A stretch of 26,486 nucleotides of DNA from Saprospiraceae bacterium UBA2329 (GTDB lineage: Bacteria > Bacteroidota > Bacteroidia > Chitinophagales > Saprospiraceae), in assembly GCA_002344975.1 (NCBI GenBank), contig DDUV01000047.1, forward strand, positions 1 to 26,486. The letters are read 5' to 3'. How positions within the stretch are numbered: the stretch's first letter is position 1; each line of letters opens with the position of its first letter. Under the pieces are notes generated by a model. It ran no database searches, was not told the DNA's origin, and was given only the letters and a program-made list of their open reading frames with translations. Shown here one piece after another: positions 1 to 7,228 of this stretch. The translations under genes were made by a program, and so were the position numbers.

Positions 1-45
1 CCCCCTATATACACCCCTTTTCCCCACACGACGCTTTTCCGATTT
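1..45. other. Residual Illumina sequencing adapter (assembly artefact)
   Basis: Bases 7-45 align with the TruSeq/P5 adapter tail. ACACGACGCT at 26-35 is exact, CCGAT at 39-43 is exact, and the stretch upstream (ATATACAC, then a C/T-rich run) matches the preceding adapter bases with a few substitutions and an insertion. Read on the minus strand it is the familiar adapter read-through. The mismatches look like poor-quality base calls at a read end. This stretch is not biological sequence, and any translation through it is meaningless. Confidence 0.9.
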
Positions 46-2513
46 GTGGTTGAGCGGCCACAAGGGTGGTGACGGTACCCCCTGCTGCCCCAGTGTCCCC
101 CCCCTGCAGGAGCGCCCCCGCCAATGAAGGTGGGGCACACTGGTGCAGCAGGTGTTACCGTCACCACCTTTGTGGCCGTACAACCACTTGCATTGGTGTA
201 GGTGATGGTGGCCATACCTTCGCTTACGCCCGTCACTACGCCGGAGCTGTTGACCGTAGCTACCCCTGTGTTGTTGGAGGTATAGGGCATCGATCCGGCG
301 GGGGTGCCGCTACCCGTGAGGGTGATCATAGCGTTTACGGCCACAGAGGAGAGCCCCGAAATGGTAGGCGTCACACAAATGCCCGGTATGGTGACGGCAG
401 TTGCCGACTCAGGGCTGGTCATATTGGCGTCGATGTCGCATGCGCAGCGCGTTTTGATGCTCTGCGCTGGGCCATCTTGGTCGTATATGGGTAGGGTGCT
501 GCTCCAGCTACCGCTATTAACTTGGTATTGCAAGGTTGAGCCCGTAGGGCAAGGCGTGCTACCCGGCGCTGTGATGCTACCCCCAGAAAGCGTACAAGCC
601 GAGGCGCAGGTACTGTTGGTGATGGTTACATTGGCGGGGGCGCCGCTGAAGGTGGGGCAGGAGGGCGCACTGCCAATGTTATAGCAGTTGGGCGTGGGGG
701 CTGTGGTAATGTTATTTACCGAGGTGGCCGTGGCCCCGCTTGGGTTGGAGGCTATGTTGACCACCGTCGAAACGTCCTGCGCAACGACATAGTAGCACAC
801 CTGATCTCCATTGGCCAAACCGCCCATGGCGGCGGCAGAGATGGTGAAGTTCCAGGAACCATTGCGGCCCGTACCACTGGCAAGCGTACCCGCAGCGCTT
901 TGCCAGGCGCCTGCATTTTTTCTAAAATAGATACGCGGACGAAGGTCTTGGGCCAGCGCCGCGAAACCATAGCCGCCATTGACATCTGTGATGGTGGCCG
1001 TCAGCGTGCGGTCGCTTGTACTCATCGTACTGGTCAATGCCGTATATGTGATGGAAGGGGCGGTGGCGTCGTCCTGGATACCTCCGCGCTCGTATGCTCC
1101 CAAGTCAATGCCCGTATCGGTGCGCGAGTAGTTGCGTTGGTCTTTGATGGGTACGTTTGCACCTGTTGCGGTATTGGCACCCACATTGGCAAGGGTGCTG
1201 GCAGGCAAGAGTTCAAGGGTTTGGGTTGGTCCGCCGTTGTTGGCAAGCGTGCCGCTCAGACCGAGCGTACTGTTGCCGGAATTGTAATCAAATGCTAAGG
1301 TAGGCGCACCAGCTACGCCTGTGCTGCTGTTGCCATAGTTTTTGGTAGAATTGTTAAAATTACCAGTAGTAGCTGCTACATAGATGTCCTTGGAAGGATG
1401 ATTAAAAATTGTATTGACAATCTGGGTCGTGGCGCTGGCGTCGGCCGGGTTTAGGTAGAGGCCGCTTCCATTGCCACTCGCCGAATTGCCACTGAAGGTA
1501 CAGTTGACGATGCGGGTCACCAAGCTGTTTCCGCCCATTTGCCTCCAGACTGCTCCGCCATCTACAGCAGTATTGCCCACAAAAGTGCAATTGGTCAAGA
1601 CATTGGGGTTCGTGTTGGCACCTGCCGATCCCATACGAATGGCCCCGCCAACAGAGGCAGAGGAATTGTTATTGAAAAGGCAACCAGTGACACCGCCCGT
1701 TACACCGCCGGAGAAAGAAATTGCGCCGCCTTGCGCCGGGATGTTTGCGCTGGTCGTGGCCGAATTGCCTTCAAAAGTACAGTCTCGGATCGTCCAGGCA
1801 ACGGTGGAAGACAGCATGGCGACCGCGCCGCCCCCGCCGGTTGTTGAATTATTGAGGAAGATGCTATTGGTCAAGATAACCGACCCTCCCCCTCCACTCC
1901 CGAAGGCAATTGCCCCGCCACGTGCGCCGCCGGTGGCTGCCAAGGCTCTGTTATCTTCAAAAACACAGTTGTCAAACGTGATTGTTTGTCCCGCCGTTAC
2001 AAGGCCATATATGGCTCCTCCGTTGTTGGAGTTTAAAACAGGGAAACCATCATTGCGGTAAAAGTGTACCCGGTTTGCCGAAAAATTCCCGGTTACGTTG
2101 TCTATACTGAATGCCCCGCCATAGGCATTGGAGGCATTGCCATACCCATGTTGGATTTTTATGTCTTCTATTGTAATCGCAGAGGATCCAACGATGGTAA
2201 AAATTCTGTTTGCGGCCGAAGCTCTGCTCGCAGCGCCCTGTACCGTCGTAGCGGATATGCCGTTCCCTTTGATGGTCAGGTTTTTATTCGTAATAGTGAT
2301 GCCGTTTTCGGTGTGCAAAGCCGTATTAACATGGATAATATCGCCACTGGCCGATGCTGCCACTGCCGCTGCAATGGTCGGGTGATCGCAACCGCCGGCG
2401 CATACCGTTCGGGTGGTTTGTGCCTGTATGGTTGCGGTACCATACATCGTTGCCAATAAAACACCAATGGCGTTCAGGAGCCATCGGGTTGTTTGTAAAC
2501 AGGTGCTCATCAT
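1..2513 (-). CDS. Secreted right-handed beta-helix surface protein with choice-of-anchor Q-type and Ig-like (Big_2-like) regions, C-terminally incomplete
   Basis: An uninterrupted minus-strand frame runs from ATG-ATG at 2513 off the left edge (about 837 codons). Only about the first 799 codons, down to base 117, are trustworthy because the end is adapter and fold-back. The N-terminus is a signal peptide of about 32 residues ending near IQAQ. Residues of about 60-450 carry repeated GGAI, FxxN and GNSA-type turns, as in parallel beta-helix or polymorphic outer-membrane repeats. A segment with NNGGPTQTLELLPAS followed by DLGAYERG matches the choice-of-anchor Q domain. Downstream are Thr/Ser-rich beta domains and a Big_2-like stretch (SNNTGVATVNSSGVVTGVSE). 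The missing C-terminus probably carried a surface-sorting signal; that is inference. The role is likely cell-surface or exported adhesion or glycan interaction; the substrate is unknown. Confidence 0.85.
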   Translation of the reverse strand, partial: MMSTCLQTTRWLLNAIGVLLATMYGTATIQAQTTRTVCAGGCDHPTIAAAVAASASGDIIHVNTALHTENGITITNKNLTIKGNGISATTVQGAASRASAANRIFTIVGSSAITIEDIKIQHGYGNASNAYGGAFSIDNVTGNFSANRVHFYRNDGFPVLNSNNGGAIYGLVTAGQTITFDNCVFEDNRALAATGGARGGAIAFGSGGGGSVILTNSIFLNNSTTGGGGAVAMLSSTVAWTIRDCTFEGNSATTSANIPAQGGAISFSGGVTGGVTGCLFNNNSSASVGGAIRMGSAGANTNPNVLTNCTFVGNTAVDGGAVWRQMGGNSLVTRIVNCTFSGNSASGNGSGLYLNPADASATTQIVNTIFNHPSKDIYVAATTGNFNNSTKNYGNSSTGVAGAPTLAFDYNSGNSTLGLSGTLANNGGPTQTLELLPASTLANVGANTATGANVPIKDQRNYSRTDTGIDLGAYERGGIQDDATAPSITYTALTSTMSTSDRTLTATITDVNGGYGFAALAQDLRPRIYFRKNAGAWQSAAGTLASGTGRNGSWNFTISAAAMGGLANGDQVCYYVVAQDVSTVVNIASNPSGATATSVNNITTAPTPNCYNIGSAPSCPTFSGAPANVTITNSTCASACTLSGGSITAPGSTPCPTGSTLQYQVNSGSWSSTLPIYDQDGPAQSIKTRCACDIDANMTSPESATAVTIPGICVTPTISGLSSVAVNAMITLTGSGTPAGSMPYTSNNTGVATVNSSGVVTGVSEGMATITYTNASGCTATKVVTVTPAAPVCPTFIGGGAPAGGGHWGSRGYRHHPCGRSTTNRKSVVWGKGVYIG
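46..187. repeat. Zero-loop inverted repeat (fold-back chimera) at contig end
   Basis: Bases 46-116 are an imperfect reverse complement of 117-187, centred between 116 and 117 with no loop. Paired positions sum to 233: for example GGTGGTGACGGT at 65-76 pairs with ACCGTCACCACC at 157-168, and CTGCTGC at 82-88 pairs with GCAGCAG at 145-151. The outer arm ends exactly where the adapter ends at base 45. The left arm has more errors and homopolymer C runs. This is the expected product of a chimeric or hairpin library fragment, so authentic sequence probably begins near base 117. Confidence 0.85.
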
Positions 2514-2564
2514 AAGAATTTTGATTTGTAAAGTTGTGATTTGAAATATGGATGCGATCTTATA

Positions 2565-2612
2565 CCCGATGAAAAATGGTTTGCGAAAAAATATAAACCA
2601 TTTTTCATCGGG
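2565..2612. repeat. Perfect 18-bp inverted repeat, 12-nt loop
   Basis: The left arm at 2565-2582 (CCCGATGAAAAATGGTTT) is exactly complementary to 2595-2612. It lies 52 to 99 bases upstream of the beta-helix gene start, so in a minus-strand transcript it would form a strong 5'-leader hairpin. It has no T-run typical of an intrinsic terminator. It could be a regulatory leader structure, a terminator for an upstream minus-strand transcript, or a mobile palindromic repeat. Confidence 0.8.
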
Positions 2613-2618
2613 ATAACT

Positions 2619-2666
2619 GATAGCCAGTGGTTTGCGAATTAAGATTTTTGCAAACCACTGGCTATC
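2619..2666. repeat. Perfect 17-bp inverted repeat, 14-nt loop
   Basis: The left arm at 2619-2635 (GATAGCCAGTGGTTTGC) is exactly complementary to 2650-2666. It begins only six bases after the preceding hairpin. Both structures contain TGGTTTGCGAA at the top of the left arm, so they may derive from one element. The sequence is AT-richer than the flanking genes. Confidence 0.8.
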
Positions 2667-2839
2667 GAGTATAACTGGACTTCATCGTTTTGAATACATG
2701 GAACCTTTAGGACTTGAATACAAGAATTTGCACAAGTATGGGACACTGTTGTGCGCAACACAACATGCGGAATGAGCATCTCGAAAATGTGGGAAGGAGG
2801 AAACGGCTGAGTAGGTTGCAGGCGCACTAAAATTGTCAT
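2639..2839 (-). CDS. Possible small ORF (66 aa), doubtful
   Basis: A 66-codon frame starts at ATG 2839 and stops inside the hairpin at 2619-2666. I recognise no domain, membrane segment or signal peptide. Its only support is position: a TATCTTTG box at 2886-2879 would start a transcript a few bases before it, and the two hairpins follow it. It may equally be a chance frame in a long untranslated leader of the beta-helix gene. Confidence 0.15.
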   Translation of the reverse strand: MTILVRLQPTQPFPPSHIFEMLIPHVVLRTTVSHTCANSCIQVLKVPCIQNDEVQLYSIASGLQKS

Positions 2840-2853
2840 GTTTTAGGTGTGAT

Positions 2854-2886
2854 ACCGTCAATCACAGTATTGACGGTGCAAAGATA
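2854..2886 (-). promoter_or_regulatory. Candidate minus-strand promoter with overlapping palindrome
   Basis: On the minus strand 2886-2879 reads TATCTTTG, a full match to the Bacteroidota -7 consensus TAnnTTTG. Immediately downstream, 2854-2877 is a perfect 9-bp palindrome (ACCGTCAAT and ATTGACGGT, 6-base spacer) that would cover the transcription start. The geometry suits an operator or a 5'-end hairpin. I see no clear -33 TTTG box, so the promoter call is tentative. The nearest recognisable gene it could serve is the beta-helix gene, with a leader of about 360 bases. Confidence 0.4.
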
Positions 2887-3072
2887 TAGTGTCTCTTTGA
2901 GAATGTATTTAAAAAAATATCAAGCATTAGCAAGTGTCTGTTTAAGAGGTTTTTGAGAACGATTTACAAGTTAGATCAGCCGTCTGTAATCAAACATTTT
3001 CCCTCTTGGCCGGTTATTTTTTGCTCATGGCGGCCGATGGTCTGTCAATCTCTATCCACAAAAACAAAAAAA

Positions 3073-3375
3073 ATGGAATTGATAAAAACACAAATTGGGC
3101 GCTTGCGGATACTGGCTTTTATGGAGGGCGTGTCGTTTTTAGTCATCCTTTTTGTGACGATGCCGCTCAAATATCTCTTACAAATGCCCGGCCCCAATTA
3201 CTTTTTCGGAATGGCGCATGGCTTGCTGTTTGTGCTGTATGTGGTGGCGGTGATGCTGGTGAAAATGGAGCAGGATTGGGGAATCAAAAAAACCTCTCTG
3301 GCGCTGCTGGCCTCGGTGATACCTTTCGGCACTTTCTGGGCCGATCATAAATTGTTCAAACCTGCTGCCAATTGA
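3073..3375 (+). CDS. DUF3817 family integral membrane protein
   Basis: This 100-residue protein matches the DUF3817 pattern: an N-terminal LR-x(3)-MEGVSFL segment, then MPLKY-x(5)-MPGPN, then a second helix starting GMAHGLLFVLY, and a third hydrophobic segment near residues 74-90 ending in FWADHKL. I predict three membrane helices. The start at 3073 follows an A-rich run, the usual translation-initiation context here; an upstream in-frame ATG at 2953 would add 40 residues with no family similarity and is rejected. No biochemical function is established for the family. The gene stands alone, divergent from the beta-helix gene and convergent with the cupin gene. Confidence 0.85.
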   Translation: MELIKTQIGRLRILAFMEGVSFLVILFVTMPLKYLLQMPGPNYFFGMAHGLLFVLYVVAVMLVKMEQDWGIKKTSLALLASVIPFGTFWADHKLFKPAAN

Positions 3376-3402
3376 TACGCAAAACAGACTGCTCTAAATT
3401 GA

Positions 3403-3440
3403 AACGTCCCGAAAACAGTACTCACTGATTCCGGGACGTT
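3403..3440. terminator. Possible bidirectional terminator hairpin
   Basis: AACGTCCCG at 3403-3411 pairs perfectly with CGGGACGTT at 3432-3440 across a 20-base loop. It sits 27 bases after the stop of the DUF3817 gene, in the gap between convergent genes. There is no clear U-tract on either side, so termination is inferred from position only. Confidence 0.4.
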
Positions 3441-3546
3441 CCCCGCTAATGGCCACTACAAGCCAAGTGGCCAACTTCCACTCATTTATTTTTTCAACAG
3501 CCCAATGGCAATCAAGTCAGCAGTTGGCGGCTCGCAGCTTTTTATC

Positions 3547-3612
3547 GCTTGCCCATTTTCGCCGTCAGCTCCTCATACAGGGTTCTGATTTCGCCGCTTG
3601 CGCCCATCATGC
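3547..3612 (-). pseudogene. Orphan C-terminal coding fragment or 22-aa ORF
   Basis: On the minus strand 3612-3547 reads MMGASGEIRTLYEELTAKMG followed by KR and a TAA stop. It has a normal amino-acid composition and an amphipathic helix pattern, unlike typical non-coding shadow frames. It is in the same frame as the cupin gene upstream, separated from the cupin stop by a short heptamer-repeat tract (3613-3655). It could be the residual tail of a decayed gene, a very small gene, or chance. I do not recognise the parent family. No other coding is visible between 3376 and 3652. Confidence 0.25.
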
Positions 3613-3655
3613 AGCCCGAAACAGAGATGCCCGAAACCTTGAACCCGAAACCTTA
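3613..3655. repeat. Degenerate heptamer-repeat tract (copy D)
   Basis: Plus-strand 7-base units AGCCCGA, AACAGAG, one spacer base, TGCCCGA, AACCTTG, AACCCGA and AACCTTA belong to the same family as tracts near 13078, 23695 and 25679. The last unit contains the complement of the cupin stop codon. The 21-bp GTGGGC box of the fuller copies is absent, and relative to the flanking minus-strand genes the tract is in the opposite orientation to those copies. Confidence 0.7.
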
Positions 3656-3970
3656 CTTGTACTCCTCCCGCACCGGGCAAAACACATCCAGAATTTTGCA
3701 GGGCGTCAGCGCGCGGCCACTATGCTCTACATCGGAGGGAATGACCGCCACCAAGCCGGGTTCATACACCTGAGTCTCGCCGGCAACAGTGAGTTCAAAG
3801 CGTCCTTCCATCACATAAGTCGTTTGTTCGTGGAAATGGCTGTGCAGCGGCAGTTCGGCGCCGGCCTCTATTTCCCAAAAAACCAGCGTGGACTTTTCGG
3901 TGTGAACAAAGCGGCCCCGGAAGCCTTTAATGAGTTCTTTCGGTTCTATTTGAAGCAGGTCGTAAGTCAT
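3653..3970 (-). CDS. Small cupin-domain protein
   Basis: This 105-residue protein is a single cupin fold. Motif 1 is visible as PLHSHFHEQTTYVMEGRFEL (residues about 41-60), with the His-x-His-x-(3,4)-Glu metal-binding pattern and a conserved Gly. Motif 2 lies around PGLVAVIPSDVEHSG with its His. The C-terminus DVFCPVREEYK is typical of stand-alone small cupins. Substrate and activity cannot be deduced; such proteins include sugar or keto-acid enzymes and ligand-binding proteins. On the minus strand 3995-3988 reads CATCTTTG, one mismatch from the -7 consensus, 18 bases before the ATG. The gene is divergent from aconitase and its stop codon lies within a heptamer repeat. Confidence 0.85.
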   Translation of the reverse strand: MTYDLLQIEPKELIKGFRGRFVHTEKSTLVFWEIEAGAELPLHSHFHEQTTYVMEGRFELTVAGETQVYEPGLVAVIPSDVEHSGRALTPCKILDVFCPVREEYK

Positions 3971-4047
3971 GGTTCTTATTTTGAAAGCAAAGATGCAGAC
4001 TTACCCGATATTTCTGTTTCAATGGCTCGTTTTTTGAGGCAAAGCAG

Positions 4048-4055
4048 TATATTTG
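4048..4055 (+). promoter_or_regulatory. Candidate -7 promoter box for aconitase
   Basis: TATATTTG matches TAnnTTTG exactly and lies 48 bases before the aconitase ATG. No well-spaced -33 TTTG is evident. A start near 4062 would give a leader of about 40 bases. Confidence 0.5.
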
Positions 4056-4102
4056 CGCGCCTTTAAAACAACATTTCTTACCATTAAAATACCAGCACCA
4101 CT

Positions 4103-6370
4103 ATGGCATTCGATATGCAGATGCTCGCGGCTCATTACGAGTCTTTCGCTCAACGGGTTGATCAGGCCAAAAAAGCATTGGGCCGCTCCCTGACTCTGAC
4201 CGAAAAAATCCTTTACGCACACTTGCACCCCGATTCCTCGCTGCAATCTTATGCGCGTGGCAAAGACTATGTGTTTTTCGCTCCCGACCGGGTGGCCATG
4301 CAAGATGCTACGGCTCAAATGGCGCTCCTTCAGTTTATGATGTGCGGCCGCAACCAAACCGCCGTGCCCTCCACCGTACACTGCGACCACCTTATACAGG
4401 CCAAAAACGGTTCGGCTGCCGACCTCAAAACTGCCAATGAAATCAACTCGGAAGTGTATGATTTTCTGGCCTCTGTATCCAACAAATATGGCATCGGCTT
4501 CTGGAAACCGGGCGCGGGCATCATCCACCAGATCGTACTGGAAAACTATGCTTTCCCCGGCGGTATGATGATCGGCACCGACTCACATACCCCCAACGCG
4601 GGCGGCCTCGGTATGGTGGCCATCGGCGTGGGCGGCGCTGATGCCGTGGACGTCATGGTAGGAATGCCCTGGGAACTGAAAATGCCCAAAGTGATAGGCG
4701 TGAAGCTGACCGGCAAACTCAATGGCTGGACTTCGGCCAAAGATGTGATCCTAAAAGTAGCCGGTATCCTCACCGTGAAAGGCGGTACGGGCGCTATTGT
4801 AGAGTATTTCGGCCCGGGTGCAGAGGCCATGTCTTGTACCGGCAAAGGCACGGTTTGCAACATGGGCGCTGAGATCGGAGCTACCACCTCTATTTTTGGT
4901 TACGACGCTTCCATGAGCCGCTACCTGCGCGCCACCGAACGCGCTGATGTGGCGGAATTGGCCGATAAGGTGGCCTCCTACCTCACCGGCGATGCGGAAT
5001 GTTATGCCAATCCGGGGCAGTATTTCGATCAGGTCATTGAAATTGATTTGGATACGCTGGAGCCGCACATCAACGGCCCTTATACCCCCGACCTCGCCTG
5101 GCCGATCTCCAAATTTGCTCAGGCCGTGCGCGAAAACAACTACCCGCAGCGCCTCGAAGTGGGTCTCATCGGGTCTTGTACCAACTCTTCTTACGAAGAC
5201 CTCGATCGCGCTGCTTCCGTTGCCCGGCAGGCAGTGGACAAAAAGCTGAAAGTGAAAGCGGAATTTACCATCACGCCGGGTTCCGAACTCATCCGCTACA
5301 CCGTAGCACGCGACGGCCAGCTCGAAGCCTTCGAACGCATCGGCGGCGTGGTGATGGCCAATGCCTGCGGCCCCTGCATCGGCCAATGGGCGCGCCACAC
5401 GGATGATCCTACCCGTGCCAATTCCATCATCACTTCCTTCAACCGCAACTTCTCCAAGCGCAACGACGGCAACCCCCAAACGCGCTCTTTCGTGGCCTCG
5501 CCCGAAATCGTGACGGCTATGGCCATTGCCGGCGACCTTTGCTTCAATCCGCTGACCGACACGCTCGTCAATGAAGACGGGCAGGCCGTGAAACTCGATC
5601 CGCCCAGCGGCGTAGAATTGCCGCCCAAAGGCTTCGATGTGGAAGATGCCGGCTATCAGGCGCCCGCCGCCGACGGCAGCGGCGTCAATGTCAGTGTTTC
5701 ACCCACGTCCAATCGCCTTCAATTGCTCACGCCCTTCCAGCCCATCGCTTCGGAGCAATTGAAGGGCATGCGCGTTCTCCTCAAGGCGAAAGGCAAGTGT
5801 ACGACCGACCACATTTCGATGGCCGGCCCCTGGCTGGAGTTCCGCGGTCACCTGCAAAACATAGCCCGCAATACATTCATCAGCGCCATCAATGCTTTCA
5901 ACGGCGAGGCCAACAGCGTCATCAACTACGTTGAGAACAAATACATGGCTGTACCCGAATCCGGTCTTGCTTATCGCGACGCAGGCATCGGTACGGTGGT
6001 GTTTGGTGAAGAAAATTACGGCGAAGGCTCTTCCCGCGAGCACGCCGCCATGCAGCCCCGCTTCCTCGGAGTGAAGGCCGTGGTGGTCAAATCATTTGCC
6101 CGCATCCACGAAACCAACCTGAAAAAGCAGGGTATGCTGGCGCTTACTTTTGCCAATCCGGAAGATTACGAACTGATTCGCCAGGACGATCTCATTGACC
6201 TGACCGGTTTTGAGAATATGGCGCCCGGTCGCAATCTGACCATGATACTCCACCACGCCGACGGTACGCAGGACAGCATAGAACTGAGCCATACCTACAA
6301 TCAGGCTCAGATTGAATGGGTGCAGTCGGGTTCGGCGCTCAACAAAATCAGAAAAGGATTAGGAGCATAA
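4103..6370 (+). CDS. acn: Aconitate hydratase, mitochondrial-type
   Basis: Aconitase interconverts citrate and isocitrate in the TCA cycle through a cytosolic [4Fe-4S] enzyme. The protein is 755 residues, the length of mitochondrial aconitase rather than the ~890 residues of bacterial AcnA. Cluster cysteines are visible as C359 in IGSCTNSS and C422/C425 in CGPC, almost the same numbering as the pig heart enzyme. Substrate-binding stretches IGTDSHTPNAGG and the swivel-domain motifs TTDHISMAGPW and GEGSSREHAAMQPR are intact. The start follows a TAnnTTTG box. The gene is followed after 107 bases by a PPK2 gene with a hairpin between them, so it is probably monocistronic. Family and function are secure. 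Confidence 0.97.
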   Translation: MAFDMQMLAAHYESFAQRVDQAKKALGRSLTLTEKILYAHLHPDSSLQSYARGKDYVFFAPDRVAMQDATAQMALLQFMMCGRNQTAVPSTVHCDHLIQAKNGSAADLKTANEINSEVYDFLASVSNKYGIGFWKPGAGIIHQIVLENYAFPGGMMIGTDSHTPNAGGLGMVAIGVGGADAVDVMVGMPWELKMPKVIGVKLTGKLNGWTSAKDVILKVAGILTVKGGTGAIVEYFGPGAEAMSCTGKGTVCNMGAEIGATTSIFGYDASMSRYLRATERADVAELADKVASYLTGDAECYANPGQYFDQVIEIDLDTLEPHINGPYTPDLAWPISKFAQAVRENNYPQRLEVGLIGSCTNSSYEDLDRAASVARQAVDKKLKVKAEFTITPGSELIRYTVARDGQLEAFERIGGVVMANACGPCIGQWARHTDDPTRANSIITSFNRNFSKRNDGNPQTRSFVASPEIVTAMAIAGDLCFNPLTDTLVNEDGQAVKLDPPSGVELPPKGFDVEDAGYQAPAADGSGVNVSVSPTSNRLQLLTPFQPIASEQLKGMRVLLKAKGKCTTDHISMAGPWLEFRGHLQNIARNTFISAINAFNGEANSVINYVENKYMAVPESGLAYRDAGIGTVVFGEENYGEGSSREHAAMQPRFLGVKAVVVKSFARIHETNLKKQGMLALTFANPEDYELIRQDDLIDLTGFENMAPGRNLTMILHHADGTQDSIELSHTYNQAQIEWVQSGSALNKIRKGLGA

Positions 6371-6386
6371 AAGCACTCCTGATGTG

Positions 6387-6430
6387 GTGATGAAGTGAGG
6401 GGTTGCATATAGCTGCTCCCACTTCATCGC
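6387..6430 (+). terminator. Likely terminator hairpin after aconitase
   Basis: GATGAAGTG at 6389-6397 pairs exactly with CACTTCATC at 6420-6428, extended by a G-T wobble and a G-C pair. It is followed within about 10 bases by T-rich sequence (TCTTTTC, then TGTTTTTTC). It lies between the aconitase stop and the PPK2 start and could also act as a leader structure for the latter. Confidence 0.5.
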
Positions 6431-6477
6431 ACGGTCTTTTCTACCTGTTTTTTCTAAAGTTCAATCCTCTAAGCAAC

Positions 6478-7215
6478 ATGATCCAATTAGATAAAATCTC
6501 TGCCGCGCCGCCGGCTGATCTGAAGAAAAAAGACATCAGAGAAGAAACACAGCGATTAATCAAACGCTTGGGCGAACTCCAGCGGGTGATGTATGCTGAA
6601 AAAAAACACTCTGTTTTGGTGGTGTTGCAGGGTATGGACGGCAGCGGCAAAGACGGCGCGGTGGTCAATGTTTTTGAGGATTGCGCTCCGATGGGCTTGC
6701 AGGTGGTGGGTTTCAAAAAGCCTACCGAGGAGGAGTTTGCACACGATTTTCTCTGGCGGATTCACAAACACGCCCCCCAACGCGGCATGATCAATATCTT
6801 CGTTCGCTCTCATTATGAAGACATTCTGATTCAACGCGTACACAAATGGATCAGCGAAGAGCGAGTGGAAAAACGGATGCAGTCCATCAATGCTCTTGAG
6901 GAATTGTTGGCGTATGACAACCATACGCAGGTGTGCAAATTCTTTCTGCACATTTCCAAAGAGCAACAGCAAATTGAACTCCAGCAACGCATAGACGACC
7001 CCACGAAATACTGGAAACACAACTCCGGCGATTGGCGCGAACGCGAACTCTGGCCCGAATACATGCGCTGCTATGAGGATGCGCTCAATCGTTCTTCCAT
7101 TCCCTGGACGATTGTGCCGGTGGACGAGCGCTGGTATCGCGATTACATCATTGCCAAAACGCTGGTAGAGCATCTGGAAAAATTGGATATGAAGTATCCG
7201 CCTTTGGAGAAGTAA
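6478..7215 (+). CDS. Polyphosphate kinase 2 family (PPK2) nucleotide phosphotransferase
   Basis: PPK2 enzymes transfer phosphate between polyphosphate and nucleoside mono- or diphosphates. At this start the protein is 245 residues. Walker A is GMDGSGKDG at residues 52-60, and the lid or Walker B region includes FVRSHYEDIL. That RSHYED signature is the one I associate with the class III / PPK2_rel_1 subgroup, reported to phosphorylate both AMP and ADP; subgroup assignment is from memory of the motif. DPTKYWKHNSGDWRERE and the C-terminal VPVDERWYRDY segments are typical. The ATG at 6478 is preferred over 6403 because upstream codons translate the terminator region and the family N-terminus aligns from here. 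It converges with lptD, with only 8 bases between stop codons. Confidence 0.9.
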   Translation: MIQLDKISAAPPADLKKKDIREETQRLIKRLGELQRVMYAEKKHSVLVVLQGMDGSGKDGAVVNVFEDCAPMGLQVVGFKKPTEEEFAHDFLWRIHKHAPQRGMINIFVRSHYEDILIQRVHKWISEERVEKRMQSINALEELLAYDNHTQVCKFFLHISKEQQQIELQQRIDDPTKYWKHNSGDWRERELWPEYMRCYEDALNRSSIPWTIVPVDERWYRDYIIAKTLVEHLEKLDMKYPPLEK

Positions 7216-7228
7216 AAGCCCCTTTACT
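7211..7228. terminator. Short palindrome containing both convergent stop codons
   Basis: AGTAAA at 7211-7216 and TTTACT at 7223-7228 form a six-base stem with a six-base loop. The left arm includes the PPK2 stop (7213-7215) and the right arm includes the lptD stop (complement of 7224-7226). It is too weak to be confident of termination. Confidence 0.25.

Noticed and set aside
46..187. Genuine biological palindrome such as a telomere hairpin, phage end or attachment site
   Set aside because: The symmetry ends exactly at adapter sequence and has a zero-length centre with one error-rich arm, which is the signature of a library chimera.
66..494. 142-residue plus-strand frame at the contig start
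   Set aside because: It begins in the fold-back artefact and is antisense to the beta-helix gene.
1471..2061. 196-residue plus-strand open frame
   Set aside because: It is antisense to the beta-helix gene, whose frame is uninterrupted with a signal peptide and repeats.
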